Program-made: the position numbers and the translations under genes
Assembly: GCA_903840385.1 (NCBI GenBank)
Contig: CAIMFT010000003.1
Location: 1 to 43,035, forward strand
Direction of reading: 5' to 3'
From: an uncultured Holophagaceae bacterium
GTDB taxonomy: Bacteria > Acidobacteriota > Holophagae > Holophagales > Holophagaceae
DNA length: 43,035 bases
Notes under the pieces: generated by a model
Told to the model about the DNA's origin: nothing
Databases searched by the model: none
The model's input: only the letters and a program-made list of their open reading frames with translations
Part shown: positions 14,605 through 23,097 of the stretch, piece by piece
How positions within the stretch are numbered: position 1 is the first letter of the stretch
How the letters are laid out: every line of letters starts with the position of its first letter

Positions 14605-16566
14605 ATGCGAGACATCACCCTGCTCCTCTTGGCGGCCGGGTGTTGGATTGTGGCGGCGCTCCTGCCGCTGGTCCCGCCCCGGAAGGAAGGCCGCTTCAGT
14701 ACGGTGGTAGGGGCCACCGGGTCGCTGCTGGCGATCTTCGCCGCTGCCCATGCCCTGCTCGGCGGGACGCCCACCCACGTGGACTTTTCCTTCTGGCAGG
14801 GACCGGTGCGCCTGGAGATGGATGCCCTCTCGGCGGCCTTCCTGCTGCCCCTGCACCTGGTGGCTGGGCTGGGGATTGTCTACGGGCTCGAATACTGGCC
14901 CGTCCACCTTGCCAAGGGTTCCGGGCGCTCCCTGCGCTTCTTCTTCGGGCTCTTGGTCACGGCCATGTCGCTGCTCTTCGTCACCCGCAACGGCCTCCTG
15001 TTCCTGGTGGCCTGGGAGTGCATGGCCATCTCGGCCTTCTTCCTGGTAAGCACCGAGCACCTCTACCCCGAGGTCCACCGGGCCGGCTGGGTGTACCTGG
15101 TGTGCACGCACACCGGCACCCTGGTGCTCACCGCCTCGGTGATCCTCCTGGCCCAGCGCCTGGGAGGCTTTCCGTGGGTGCCGCTGCCACCGGGCCCCAT
15201 CGGGAGGCTGGATGTCTGGATCCTGGTTCTCTCGCTCCTCGGCTTCAGCTTCAAGGCGGGCCTGCTCCCGCTCCACTTCTGGCTCCCCGCGGCCCATGCC
15301 GGCGCCCCCAGCCACGTGTCGGCCATCCTCTCCGGCGTGATGCTGAAGACCGGCATCTACGGCATCCTCCGCGTGTCCACCCTGCTGCCGGGCCCGCCCG
15401 GCTGGCTGGGGGGCGGCCTCCTCTTGCTGGGTGCGGGCAGCGCCGTCTACGGGGTCTGGAACGCCCTGGCCCAGCGGGACTACAAGCGGCTGCTGGCCTA
15501 CTCCAGCGTCGAGCACCTGGGCATCGTGGCCATGGGGGTCGGCTTGGGCTGGGTGGGCCGGAGCAGCGGCGATCCCCTGCTCACGGCCCTGGGCTTCGGC
15601 GGGGCCATCTTTCACATCTGGAACCACGCGATCTTCAAGACGCTCCTGTTCTTCGGCTCCGGCGCATTGCTGCACGCCACGGGCACCCGCAACATGGAGG
15701 CCCTGGGGGGCCTGGCCGCCCGCATGCCCCGCACGGCCCTGCTGATGTTCCCGGCGGTGCTGGCGGTGACGGCCCTCCCGCCCTTCAACGGCTTCCTCAG
15801 CGAGTGGTTCCTCTACCGGGGCCTCTTCGCTTCCCTGCGGGGCGGCGACTCCTGGTCCGCCGGCGTGGCGCTGCTGGCCCTGGTCTTCACCGGGGGCCTG
15901 GCGGCGGTGGCCTTCGCCCGCTTCTACGGCGTGATCTTCCTGGGCGAGGCGCGCTCAGCCGCCGTGGACCATGCTCATGACCCCTCGCTGCTCATGCTGG
16001 TCCCGATGGGTATTCTGGCTGTGCTGGCCCTGGCTCTCGGGCTGTTGGCCCTGCCCCTGCTGGCCGTGCTGGACCGCATCGTGGCTGTGCTGGCCCCGGG
16101 CTCCGCCACACCCCTCGCGTCCCTGGTGGGTCGGGACCTGCGCCTCCTCCTGCCGCTGGAAGTTGGCCTGCTGGCCCTGGGCGGGGCGCTGCTGGCTTGG
16201 CTGCCTCGGCGGGCTGCGCAGGTAGAAACGCTGCCGACCTGGGACTGCGGGTATGCGGCACCCACGGCCCGCATGCAGTACACCGGCAGCTCCCTGACTG
16301 ATGGCTGGTCTGTGCTGTTGCCGGGCGTCACCCAGCGGGTGCGCAGCATCCGGGCCCTATTTCCGCGGGCCCACTCCTTTCATTCCGTGGTGCGGGATGC
16401 CGTGGGGGATGACCTGGTGACCCCGTGGTTCGGTCGCCTCACCGCCCGCCTCCTGCGCTACCACCGGCTTCAGCAGGGCATCCTCTCGATCTACATCCTC
16501 TACGTGCTGGTCGCCCTCATGGCGGCCTTCCTGTGGCTGCTGCTGCGGGCGAAGCTGCCTGGATGA
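14605..16566 (+). CDS. HyfB-like antiporter subunit of Ehr-type complex, first copy
   Basis: A 653-residue polytopic protein of the NuoL/NuoM/MrpA family, about 16 membrane segments. Proton-path residues are visible: Glu138 in VAWECMA (TM5), Lys217 in FSFKAGLLPLHFWLP (TM7) and Lys248 in SGVMLKTGIYG (TM8). YSSVEHLGI and the C-terminal LPTWDCGY stretch are typical of HyfB proteins. The ATG at 14605 is preferred to the ATG at 14599 because AAGGGGG then sits 6 nt upstream rather than directly adjacent. It heads a seven-gene operon and probably forms an ion-translocating arm of the membrane domain. Its stop overlaps the next start as ATGA. Confidence 0.9.
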   Translation: MRDITLLLLAAGCWIVAALLPLVPPRKEGRFSTVVGATGSLLAIFAAAHALLGGTPTHVDFSFWQGPVRLEMDALSAAFLLPLHLVAGLGIVYGLEYWPVHLAKGSGRSLRFFFGLLVTAMSLLFVTRNGLLFLVAWECMAISAFFLVSTEHLYPEVHRAGWVYLVCTHTGTLVLTASVILLAQRLGGFPWVPLPPGPIGRLDVWILVLSLLGFSFKAGLLPLHFWLPAAHAGAPSHVSAILSGVMLKTGIYGILRVSTLLPGPPGWLGGGLLLLGAGSAVYGVWNALAQRDYKRLLAYSSVEHLGIVAMGVGLGWVGRSSGDPLLTALGFGGAIFHIWNHAIFKTLLFFGSGALLHATGTRNMEALGGLAARMPRTALLMFPAVLAVTALPPFNGFLSEWFLYRGLFASLRGGDSWSAGVALLALVFTGGLAAVAFARFYGVIFLGEARSAAVDHAHDPSLLMLVPMGILAVLALALGLLALPLLAVLDRIVAVLAPGSATPLASLVGRDLRLLLPLEVGLLALGGALLAWLPRRAAQVETLPTWDCGYAAPTARMQYTGSSLTDGWSVLLPGVTQRVRSIRALFPRAHSFHSVVRDAVGDDLVTPWFGRLTARLLRYHRLQQGILSIYILYVLVALMAAFLWLLLRAKLPG

Positions 16567-18509
16567 TTCTCTTTCTCCTCGCCGTGGGCCTGGCAGCCCT
16601 CTCTGGTGTTCCGGGCCTCTTCGGCCGGGACCGGGAAGGGCGTACCGCCGCGATGCTCATGACAGCCTCGGCTGGTCTGGGCACCTGGGCCGGTGTTCGA
16701 GTGCTCCTGGGCGCTCCTGCCCCGGCCTTGCGCTTGCCCACCCTGGCGCTGGGTTCCCAGGGCCTGCTGGTGCTGGACCCCATCGCTGCCTGGTTCCTCT
16801 TGCCAGTGCTGCTGCTCTCCGCCTGCGGCGCCTGGTACGGCGTGGCCTACTGGCACAGCCCCCAGGGGAGCCCCCGCTGGGTGCGCCTGGTGTTCGGCCT
16901 GCTCACGGCGGCCCTGGCGGTGCTGGTGTGCGCCGCCCACATGTGGGTCTTCCTCCTGGCCTGGGAGGGCATGGCCATTGCGGCCTTCCTCCTGGTGATC
17001 ACCGAGGACCGCCTGCCCGAGACCCGCCGGGCCGCCTGGATCTACCTGGTGTCCACCCACACGGGGACCCTGTTCCTCTTCGGCGCCTTCGGGCTCCTGG
17101 CGGGTCTCACGGGTCACTGGGATCTGGCGGCCTGGCCCCGGGGCTTTGCTGCCACCAGCCAGGGGACCCTGTTGTTCCTGCTCTTCCTGGCGGGCTTCGG
17201 CATGAAGGCCGGGGCCATGCCGCTGCACATCTGGCTGCCCCCGGCCCATGCGGCGGCCCCCAGTCACGTCTCCTCTCTCATGTCCGGCGTGCTGATCAAG
17301 ATGGGGATCCTCGGCCTGGTGCGCCTGGTCGCCTGGGTGCCGGATCCTCCCCTCTGGTGGGGCGGTCTGGTGGTGGGCCTGGGCGCCCTCTCCGGCATCC
17401 TGGGGGTGGCCTTCGCCCTGGGTCAGCACGACCTGAAGCGTCTGCTGGCGTATCACTCCATCGAGAACATCGGGATCATCCTGCTGGGCCTGGGCCTCGG
17501 CCTGGTGGGCAAGAGCACCGGTCACCCGGCCCTCCAGGCCCTGGGCTTCGCCGGGGCCCTGCTCCATGTCGTGAACCACAGCCTGTTCAAGGGCCTCCTC
17601 TTTCTGGCCGCAGGTTCCGTGGGGCACGCCACGGGTACCCGGGATCTGGAGCAGCTGGGCGGCCTGGGGCGTAGCATGCCCTGGACCTCGGCGGCCTTCT
17701 TGGGCGGCTCCTGGGCCATCTGTGGTCTGCCCCCCCTCAACGGGTTCATCAGTGAGTGGTTCATCTACCTGGGCTCCTTCCGCGCCCTGGACCTGCCCCG
17801 CTGGCCCTGGTCTGTGGGCATCCTCGCCGCCCTCGCCCTCATCGGCGCCCTGGCCCTGGCCTGCTTCGCCAAGGCCTTCGGCACGGTGTTCCTCGGGACG
17901 CCCCGCTCGGCGGCGGCGGCAGAGGCCCACGAGTCCCCCCGCGCCATGCTGATACCCATGGCAGTGCTCGCTGGGGCCTGCGGGGTGATCGGCGCATTCC
18001 CGGCCCTCATCGTCCCGGGCCTGGACCGGGTGGTGGCCACGCTGGGCCCTGGCCTGCCTGGTCTTGCCGGCCTGACCCGCTTGCCCCTCCTTACGGGCCT
18101 CGCCCTGGCCCTGGTCCTGGTGGGCCTGCTCCTGGTGCGCTGGCTCCGGGGCGGCCGCAGCACCGAGGCCGTCCCCGCGGATCTGCCCACCTGGGACTGC
18201 GGCTACAGCCAGTCCGTCCCCCGGGCTCAGTACTCTGCCTCTTCCTTCGCCGATGGCCTGGTGAGCGGGGCCCGCTGGGTGCTGTTCCCCAAGGTCCACG
18301 CTGCCAAGGTGCAGGGCCTCTTCCCGCGGTCGGCGCGCTTCAGCAGCCACGTGCCGGACCCGGTGCTGGACCGCACCCTGGATCCCCTCTTGCGCCTGAG
18401 CGTGCGGGGGCTCTCGTACCTGCATGCCATCCAGACGGGCCAGCTTCCGGTCTACCTGCTCTACGTTCTGCTCACGCTCCTCTTCCTCCTGATCTGGATG
18501 GTGGTCTGA
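16563..18509 (+). CDS. HyfB-like antiporter subunit of Ehr-type complex, second copy
   Basis: A 648-residue paralogue of the preceding gene, colinear along its whole length. Glu135 (LAWEGMA), Lys215 (GMKAGAMPLHIWLP) and Lys246 (GVLIKMGIL) occupy the same places, and the C-terminal LPTWDCGY is shared, so both copies look functional as ion channels. Hydrogenase-4 has a single HyfB plus HyfD and HyfF, so this tandem pair is a distinguishing feature of the complex. The ATG overlaps the previous stop codon, and the next gene starts 2 nt after its stop. A secondary copy replacing HyfD is a reasonable reading. Confidence 0.9.
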   Translation: MILFLLAVGLAALSGVPGLFGRDREGRTAAMLMTASAGLGTWAGVRVLLGAPAPALRLPTLALGSQGLLVLDPIAAWFLLPVLLLSACGAWYGVAYWHSPQGSPRWVRLVFGLLTAALAVLVCAAHMWVFLLAWEGMAIAAFLLVITEDRLPETRRAAWIYLVSTHTGTLFLFGAFGLLAGLTGHWDLAAWPRGFAATSQGTLLFLLFLAGFGMKAGAMPLHIWLPPAHAAAPSHVSSLMSGVLIKMGILGLVRLVAWVPDPPLWWGGLVVGLGALSGILGVAFALGQHDLKRLLAYHSIENIGIILLGLGLGLVGKSTGHPALQALGFAGALLHVVNHSLFKGLLFLAAGSVGHATGTRDLEQLGGLGRSMPWTSAAFLGGSWAICGLPPLNGFISEWFIYLGSFRALDLPRWPWSVGILAALALIGALALACFAKAFGTVFLGTPRSAAAAEAHESPRAMLIPMAVLAGACGVIGAFPALIVPGLDRVVATLGPGLPGLAGLTRLPLLTGLALALVLVGLLLVRWLRGGRSTEAVPADLPTWDCGYSQSVPRAQYSASSFADGLVSGARWVLFPKVHAAKVQGLFPRSARFSSHVPDPVLDRTLDPLLRLSVRGLSYLHAIQTGQLPVYLLYVLLTLLFLLIWMVV

Positions 18510-18510
18510 G

Positions 18511-19440
18511 ATGTCCCACACCCTGGCGTCCACCCTAATGAATCTGCTCCTGCACACCCTGGCGGTGCTGGTGCTGCCGCCGCTCATCCCGGGCCTCATT
18601 GCCAAGGTCAAGGCCTGGCTGGCCGGCCGGAGTGGTCCGCCGGTGCTGCAGCTCTACTACGACCTGGCCAAGCTGGCCCGTAAGCAGGCGGTCTTCAGCC
18701 GCACCACATCCTGGGTCTTCCTGGCGGGCCCTGTGGGCACGGTGGCGGCACTTCTGGTGGCGTCCTTGCTGGTCCCCTTCGGCCACACCCCGGCGCCCGT
18801 GAGCTTCGAGGGGGACGTCATCCTCTTCGCCTACCTGCTGGGTCTGGCTCGCTTCCTCACGGTGCTGTCGGCCCTGGACACGGGCTCGGCCTTCGAAGGC
18901 ATGGGTGCCGCCCGGGAGGTCTCCTTCAGCGCCCTTGCCGAACCCGCCCTCTTCTTCGGCTTCGCTGCCCTGGCCAAGGCCACCGGCAGCCTCTCCCTGG
19001 CACCCATGCTCCAGGCCCACGGCATGGGGAAGGTGGGGCACCTCTCCGGGCCGCTCATCCTCATCCTGGCGGGCTGGGCCATCGTCTACCTGGCGGAGAA
19101 CGCCCGCATGCCCGTGGACGATCCCAACACCCACCTGGAGCTGACCATGATCCACGAGGTGATGGTGCTCGACCACTCCGGTCGGCCCTTCGCTCTGGTG
19201 CTCTACGGTGCCAGCCTCAAATTGGTGGTGCTGGGTGCGCTTCTGGTGGACCCCCTGCTTCCGCGCCTGGCCCAGGGCTGGCTGAACTGGCTCGCCTTCC
19301 TCGCCGCCCTCGGCCTGCTGGCGGTGGTGGTGGGCGTTGTCGAGAGCTCCACGGCCCGCTTCCGCATGACCAAGGTGCCGCAGTTCCTGCTAGCGGGCGT
19401 GCTCGCCTCGGCCTTCGCCTTCCTGTTGCTGCTGGTCTAG
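18511..19440 (+). CDS. HyfC/HycD-like (NuoH-type) membrane subunit
   Basis: A 309-residue membrane protein homologous to NuoH, the subunit that links the peripheral arm to the antiporter modules. FEGMGAAREVSFSALAEP (128-145) and AENARMPVDDPNTHLELTM (195-213) are the conserved acidic loops, with Glu196, Asp203, Asp204, Glu210 and Glu216 available for the coupling pathway. About eight membrane segments. Hydrogenase-type rather than complex-I-type sequence: the loop reads ENARMPVDDP where complex I has EtNRaPFDLP. It starts 2 nt after the second HyfB copy. Confidence 0.92.
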   Translation: MSHTLASTLMNLLLHTLAVLVLPPLIPGLIAKVKAWLAGRSGPPVLQLYYDLAKLARKQAVFSRTTSWVFLAGPVGTVAALLVASLLVPFGHTPAPVSFEGDVILFAYLLGLARFLTVLSALDTGSAFEGMGAAREVSFSALAEPALFFGFAALAKATGSLSLAPMLQAHGMGKVGHLSGPLILILAGWAIVYLAENARMPVDDPNTHLELTMIHEVMVLDHSGRPFALVLYGASLKLVVLGALLVDPLLPRLAQGWLNWLAFLAALGLLAVVVGVVESSTARFRMTKVPQFLLAGVLASAFAFLLLLV

Positions 19441-19449
19441 GGAGCTGCC

Positions 19450-20085
19450 ATGTTCACGGATTTCCTCATTGCCCTCACCATGCTCACCAACTTCACGCTG
19501 GTGGCCACCAGTCGCGTCAACAAGGCGATTCAGCTGGCGGTGTTCCAGGGCATTCTCCTGGGCCTGATCCCCATCGCCATGGGCCTTGGCAAGCACCTGC
19601 ACATCCTGCTCGTGGCAGCAGCGGCCATTGCCGTGAAGGGCTGGCTCATCCCCTTCCTGCTCCGGCGCGCCGTTACCCAGGCCCATATCTACCGGGAGGT
19701 GGATCCCTACGTGGGCTACACCGTCTCCCTCCTGCTCTGTGCCGCAGGGACGGGGCTCAGCCTCATGCTGGCCCACAGCCTTCCCCTCAAGCCCGGGAGC
19801 ACCCCCACCTTTCTGGTCCCGGCCGCGCTGGCCACGCTGTTCACGGGGTTCCTGCTGCTGGTGTCCCGGCGCAAGGCCCTCACCCAGGTGGTGGGCTACC
19901 TGGTGCTGGAGAACGGCATCTACCTCTTCGGCCTGCTGCTGGTGGAGGACATGCCGGTGCTGGTGGAGACGGGCATCCTGCTGGACCTCTTCGTCGGCGT
20001 CTTCGTCATGGGCATCGTCATCAACCACATCCATGTGGCCTTCGATTCCACGGATACGAGCTACCTGGCTGAGCTGAAGGACTGA
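19450..20085 (+). CDS. HyfE-like (NuoK-type) membrane subunit
   Basis: A 211-residue hydrophobic protein with about seven membrane segments, matching HyfE in length (E. coli HyfE is about 216). The C-terminal half, with VVGYLVLENGIYLFGLL and MGIVINHIHVAFDSTDT, is typical of the family; the glutamate in VLENGIY corresponds to the buried Glu of NuoK. GGGAG lies upstream of the ATG. It is the fourth gene of the operon, 9 nt after the HyfC-like gene and 3 nt before the HyfF-like gene. Confidence 0.88.
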   Translation: MFTDFLIALTMLTNFTLVATSRVNKAIQLAVFQGILLGLIPIAMGLGKHLHILLVAAAAIAVKGWLIPFLLRRAVTQAHIYREVDPYVGYTVSLLLCAAGTGLSLMLAHSLPLKPGSTPTFLVPAALATLFTGFLLLVSRRKALTQVVGYLVLENGIYLFGLLLVEDMPVLVETGILLDLFVGVFVMGIVINHIHVAFDSTDTSYLAELKD

Positions 20086-20088
20086 CCC

Positions 20089-21582
20089 ATGGCCCTGCTG
20101 CTCATCCTCCTCCCCCTGGCCGCCGCCGCCCTGGCCGTCCTGCTCAAGGACAGCACCCTGCGGGTCCGCCTGCTCCCGGCCACCGGCGCCCTCCACCTGG
20201 TGCTCCTGCTGCTGGTGCTCCGGGCCTGGCGGGAGCTGCCCCACAATGCCTGGCTCGGCCTGGACGCCCTGGGTGGCTGGGTGCTGCTGGTGGTTAGTGT
20301 CTTGTTCCTCATCTGCGCCCTGTACGCCCCGTCCTACCTGTCCCTCCGGCCGGACCGGGACCACCGGGTGTTCACCGTCTGCATCCTGGCCTTTCTGGGC
20401 CTGGCCTCGCTCCTGGCGCTGGCCCGGCATCCAGGGGTGGTCTGGGTGGCTATGGAGACCACGACCCTGGTGACCGCACCGCTGGTGTACTTCAACCGCA
20501 ACCGCCGGTCCATCGAGGCCACCTGGAAGTACCTGGTGCTTGGCTCCGTGGGCATTGCCCTGGCCCTGCTGGGCACCCTCTTTGTGGCCTACTCGGCCCA
20601 CATGGGCGGGCTGGAAGAGCCGCTGCACTTCAACCGCCTCATGGCCGCCGGCGCCAGCCTCTCCCGGCCCTGGCTGCGGGCCGGGTTCGTTCTGACCCTG
20701 GTGGGCTACGGCACCAAGATGGGGCTGGCCCCCCTCCACAGCTGGAAGCCGGACGCCTACGGCGAGACGCCGGGCATCGTGGGTGCCCTGCTGGCGGGCG
20801 GGGTCACCAGCTGTGCCTTCCTGGCCCTGCTCCGCATCTACGCAGTGGTGGTCGCCGCCGGCGAAGGCCCCTTCGCCCGGGAGCTGCTGCTGGGCTTCGG
20901 CCTCCTCTCCATGGTCTGGGCCCTGGTCTTCATGGTGGGCCAGGTGGACTTCAAGCGCCTGCTGGCCTACTCCAGCGTGGAGCACATGGGGATCCTGGTC
21001 TTCGGCATCGGCATCGGTGGCCTGGCCGCCCGCTTCGCCCTCTTCCACCTGGCGGCGAACGCCCTGGTGAAGAGCGTGCTGTTCCTGTCGGCGGGCAACA
21101 TCCACCGCAGCTACGCCAGCAAGCAGCTACCCCAGGTGACCGGGGCCATCCGGCGCACACCCGTGTCGGCAGGGCTCTTCTTCCTGGGCTTCCTCGCCAT
21201 CACGGGCCTGCCGCCCTTCGCCCCCTTCATCAGCGAGTTCCAGATCGCCTCGGCGGCTCTGACCACGGGCCACCTGGCCAGCGGTGCGGCCTTCCTGGTG
21301 TTGCTGGGAGGCATCTTCCTCACCATGAGCGACACGGTGATGCAGGTGGTCTTCGGGGTCCCCAGCCCCCAGCGCATTCGCACGCCCTACAAGGACACCT
21401 TCGCCACCACCGCCCCGCTGGTGCTGGCCATGGTCCTGGCCCTGGCCCTGGGCATCCACCTCCCGGCGCCCCTGCGAGCCCTGCTGGAGGGCGCCTCCTC
21501 CGCCCTGGAGGGCAACCCCCCTGTCCCGGTGGTGAGTCTCACTGGGGTGGCCCAGGTGGTGCAGACGGAGGTGCGGCCATGA
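20089..21582 (+). CDS. HyfF-like antiporter subunit
   Basis: A 497-residue NuoN/NuoM-type subunit, about 14 membrane segments, the third antiporter-like protein of the complex. Glu123 (VAMETTTL, TM5) and Lys210 (GYGTKMGLAPLHSW, TM7) are kept. The TM8 region reads LLAGGVTSCAFLALLRI, without the lysine found in the HyfB copies; I recall this as usual for HyfF. YSSVEHMGIL is present. It overlaps the large-subunit gene by 4 bp (ATGA), so stoichiometric synthesis with the peripheral arm is likely. Confidence 0.9.
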   Translation: MALLLILLPLAAAALAVLLKDSTLRVRLLPATGALHLVLLLLVLRAWRELPHNAWLGLDALGGWVLLVVSVLFLICALYAPSYLSLRPDRDHRVFTVCILAFLGLASLLALARHPGVVWVAMETTTLVTAPLVYFNRNRRSIEATWKYLVLGSVGIALALLGTLFVAYSAHMGGLEEPLHFNRLMAAGASLSRPWLRAGFVLTLVGYGTKMGLAPLHSWKPDAYGETPGIVGALLAGGVTSCAFLALLRIYAVVVAAGEGPFARELLLGFGLLSMVWALVFMVGQVDFKRLLAYSSVEHMGILVFGIGIGGLAARFALFHLAANALVKSVLFLSAGNIHRSYASKQLPQVTGAIRRTPVSAGLFFLGFLAITGLPPFAPFISEFQIASAALTTGHLASGAAFLVLLGGIFLTMSDTVMQVVFGVPSPQRIRTPYKDTFATTAPLVLAMVLALALGIHLPAPLRALLEGASSALEGNPPVPVVSLTGVAQVVQTEVRP

Positions 21583-23090
21583 GCGCCCAGGCCTTGATCC
21601 CAGTAAAGAACGGGCACGCCCTGCCCCTGGCCGAGATCCCGGAGCTGTCTGTGGCCGCCTTCCGGGAGGCGATCCTCGAGGCCGTGTCCTTGGGCCAACG
21701 CCTGGCCTGCCTCTGCGCCGATGGGCAGCGCCGCCTCTTCGCCGTGCTGGCTGATGATACGGGAGGGCTGCTCCATGTCACCCGCACCCAGCTGAACGAG
21801 CCCCGCTACCCGGCGCTCACGCCGACCTGTCCCCAGGCCCATTTGTTCGAGCGGGAGCTGGCGGAGCAGTACGGCATCACCCCCGAAGGCCACCCCTGGC
21901 TGAAGCCCGTGCGCTACCAGCGGCCCTGGACCCCGGCTGATGCCGAGCCCGCCGCGCTGCCGCTGCCCGGCGTTATGGACTTCTACCGGGTGGAGGGCGA
22001 GGAGGTCCACGAGGTCGCCGTCGGTCCGGTGCATGCGGGCGTCATCGAGCCCGGCCACTTCCGCTTCCAGTGCCACGGCGAGACGGTCTTTCACCTGGAG
22101 ATCGCCCTGGGCTACCAGCACCGCGGGGTCGAGCAGGCCTTGGAAGGCGGGCCCCATCCCCTCAGCCTCAAGATGGCGGAGACCGCTGCCGGCGACACCA
22201 GCATCGCCCACGCCTGGGCCCACTGCCGGACCCTGGAGGGCTTGGCCGGGGTGACGGTGTCGCAGCGCGCCGAGCGGGTGCGCGGTGTGGCGCTGGAGCT
22301 GGAGCGCATGGCCAACCATGTGGGCGACCTGGGGGCCCTCTCGGGGGATGTGGGCTTCCTGCCCACAGCCTCCTTCTGCGGCCGCCTCCGGGGCGAGTGG
22401 CTGAACCTGACGGCCGAGGTCTGCGGGAATCGCCTGGGCCGGAACTGGCTACGGCCCGGTGGCCTCCAGCAGGACCTGGACGGGGGCATGATCGCCCGCC
22501 TCGCTCCGCGCATGGCCCAGGCCTGGGCCGAGACCCAGGACTCGGTGGCGCTGCTGTGGGAGGCCGCTTCCGTGGTGATCCGCTTCGAGGGTGCCGGCCA
22601 CCTGACCCCCTCCCAGGCTCGTGAGATCGGCGCCGTGGGCGTGCCGGCCCGGGCCTGCGGGATCCCCATGGACGTTCGCCGGGACCACCCCTTCGGGCCT
22701 TACGGGATGCACCCGGTGGAGCCGGCCCTCGCCGAGAGCGGCAACGTTCACAGCCGGGCCTGGGTGCGCTGGCGCGAGCTCTTCGAGAGCCAGCGCCACC
22801 TGGCGGGGGCCTTCGCCGAGCTGGCCAAGTCCCCCTGCGAGCCCCGGCCAGGGTCCCTGCCGGACCTGGCACCAGACAGCCTCTGCGTGGCTCTGGTGGA
22901 AGGGTGGCGGGGCGAGGTGCTGCACCTGGCCATCACGGACGCCGCTGGCCGGTTCGCCCGCTACAAGATCGTGGACGCCTCCTTCCACAACTGGTTCGGT
23001 CTGGCCCTGGCGCTCCGGGGCGAGACCATCTCCGACTTCCCCCTCTGCAACAAGAGCTTCAACCTCTCCTATTGCGGTCACGACCTGTGA
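21579..23090 (+). CDS. HyfG/HycE-like large subunit lacking Ni-Fe ligands (EhrL type)
   Basis: 503 residues. Residues 1-125 form a NuoC-like 30-kDa domain (FERELAEQYGITPEGHPWL) and 130-503 a 49-kDa/Ni-Fe large-subunit domain (GPVHAGVIEPGHFRF at 149-163, GYQHRGVEQ at 178-186, LERMANHVGD at 241-250). In hydrogenases the N-terminal ligands sit in ERICGICGxAH; here the aligned stretch is AETAAGDTSIAH (200-211), with Ala204 and Thr207 in the ligand positions. The C-terminal DPCxSC region reads NLSYCGHDL (495-503), with Ser497 and Gly500 instead. All four Ni ligands are gone, so it cannot be an ordinary hydrogenase. No maturation-protease tail is present. It fits the Ehr (Ech-hydrogenase-related) class, whose reaction is unknown. 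Confidence 0.9.
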   Translation: MSAQALIPVKNGHALPLAEIPELSVAAFREAILEAVSLGQRLACLCADGQRRLFAVLADDTGGLLHVTRTQLNEPRYPALTPTCPQAHLFERELAEQYGITPEGHPWLKPVRYQRPWTPADAEPAALPLPGVMDFYRVEGEEVHEVAVGPVHAGVIEPGHFRFQCHGETVFHLEIALGYQHRGVEQALEGGPHPLSLKMAETAAGDTSIAHAWAHCRTLEGLAGVTVSQRAERVRGVALELERMANHVGDLGALSGDVGFLPTASFCGRLRGEWLNLTAEVCGNRLGRNWLRPGGLQQDLDGGMIARLAPRMAQAWAETQDSVALLWEAASVVIRFEGAGHLTPSQAREIGAVGVPARACGIPMDVRRDHPFGPYGMHPVEPALAESGNVHSRAWVRWRELFESQRHLAGAFAELAKSPCEPRPGSLPDLAPDSLCVALVEGWRGEVLHLAITDAAGRFARYKIVDASFHNWFGLALALRGETISDFPLCNKSFNLSYCGHDL

Positions 23091-23097
23091 GACGCCC

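Noticed and set aside
14504..14710. Possible leader peptides before the Ehr operon (ATG at 14504 or 14523)
   Set aside because: Both frames run deep into the first HyfB-like gene, have no plausible peptide character and no stop near an attenuator-like hairpin.
21579..23090. Functional [NiFe]-hydrogenase large subunit
   Set aside because: All four Ni-ligand cysteines are replaced, and the C-terminal extension removed during hydrogenase maturation is missing.
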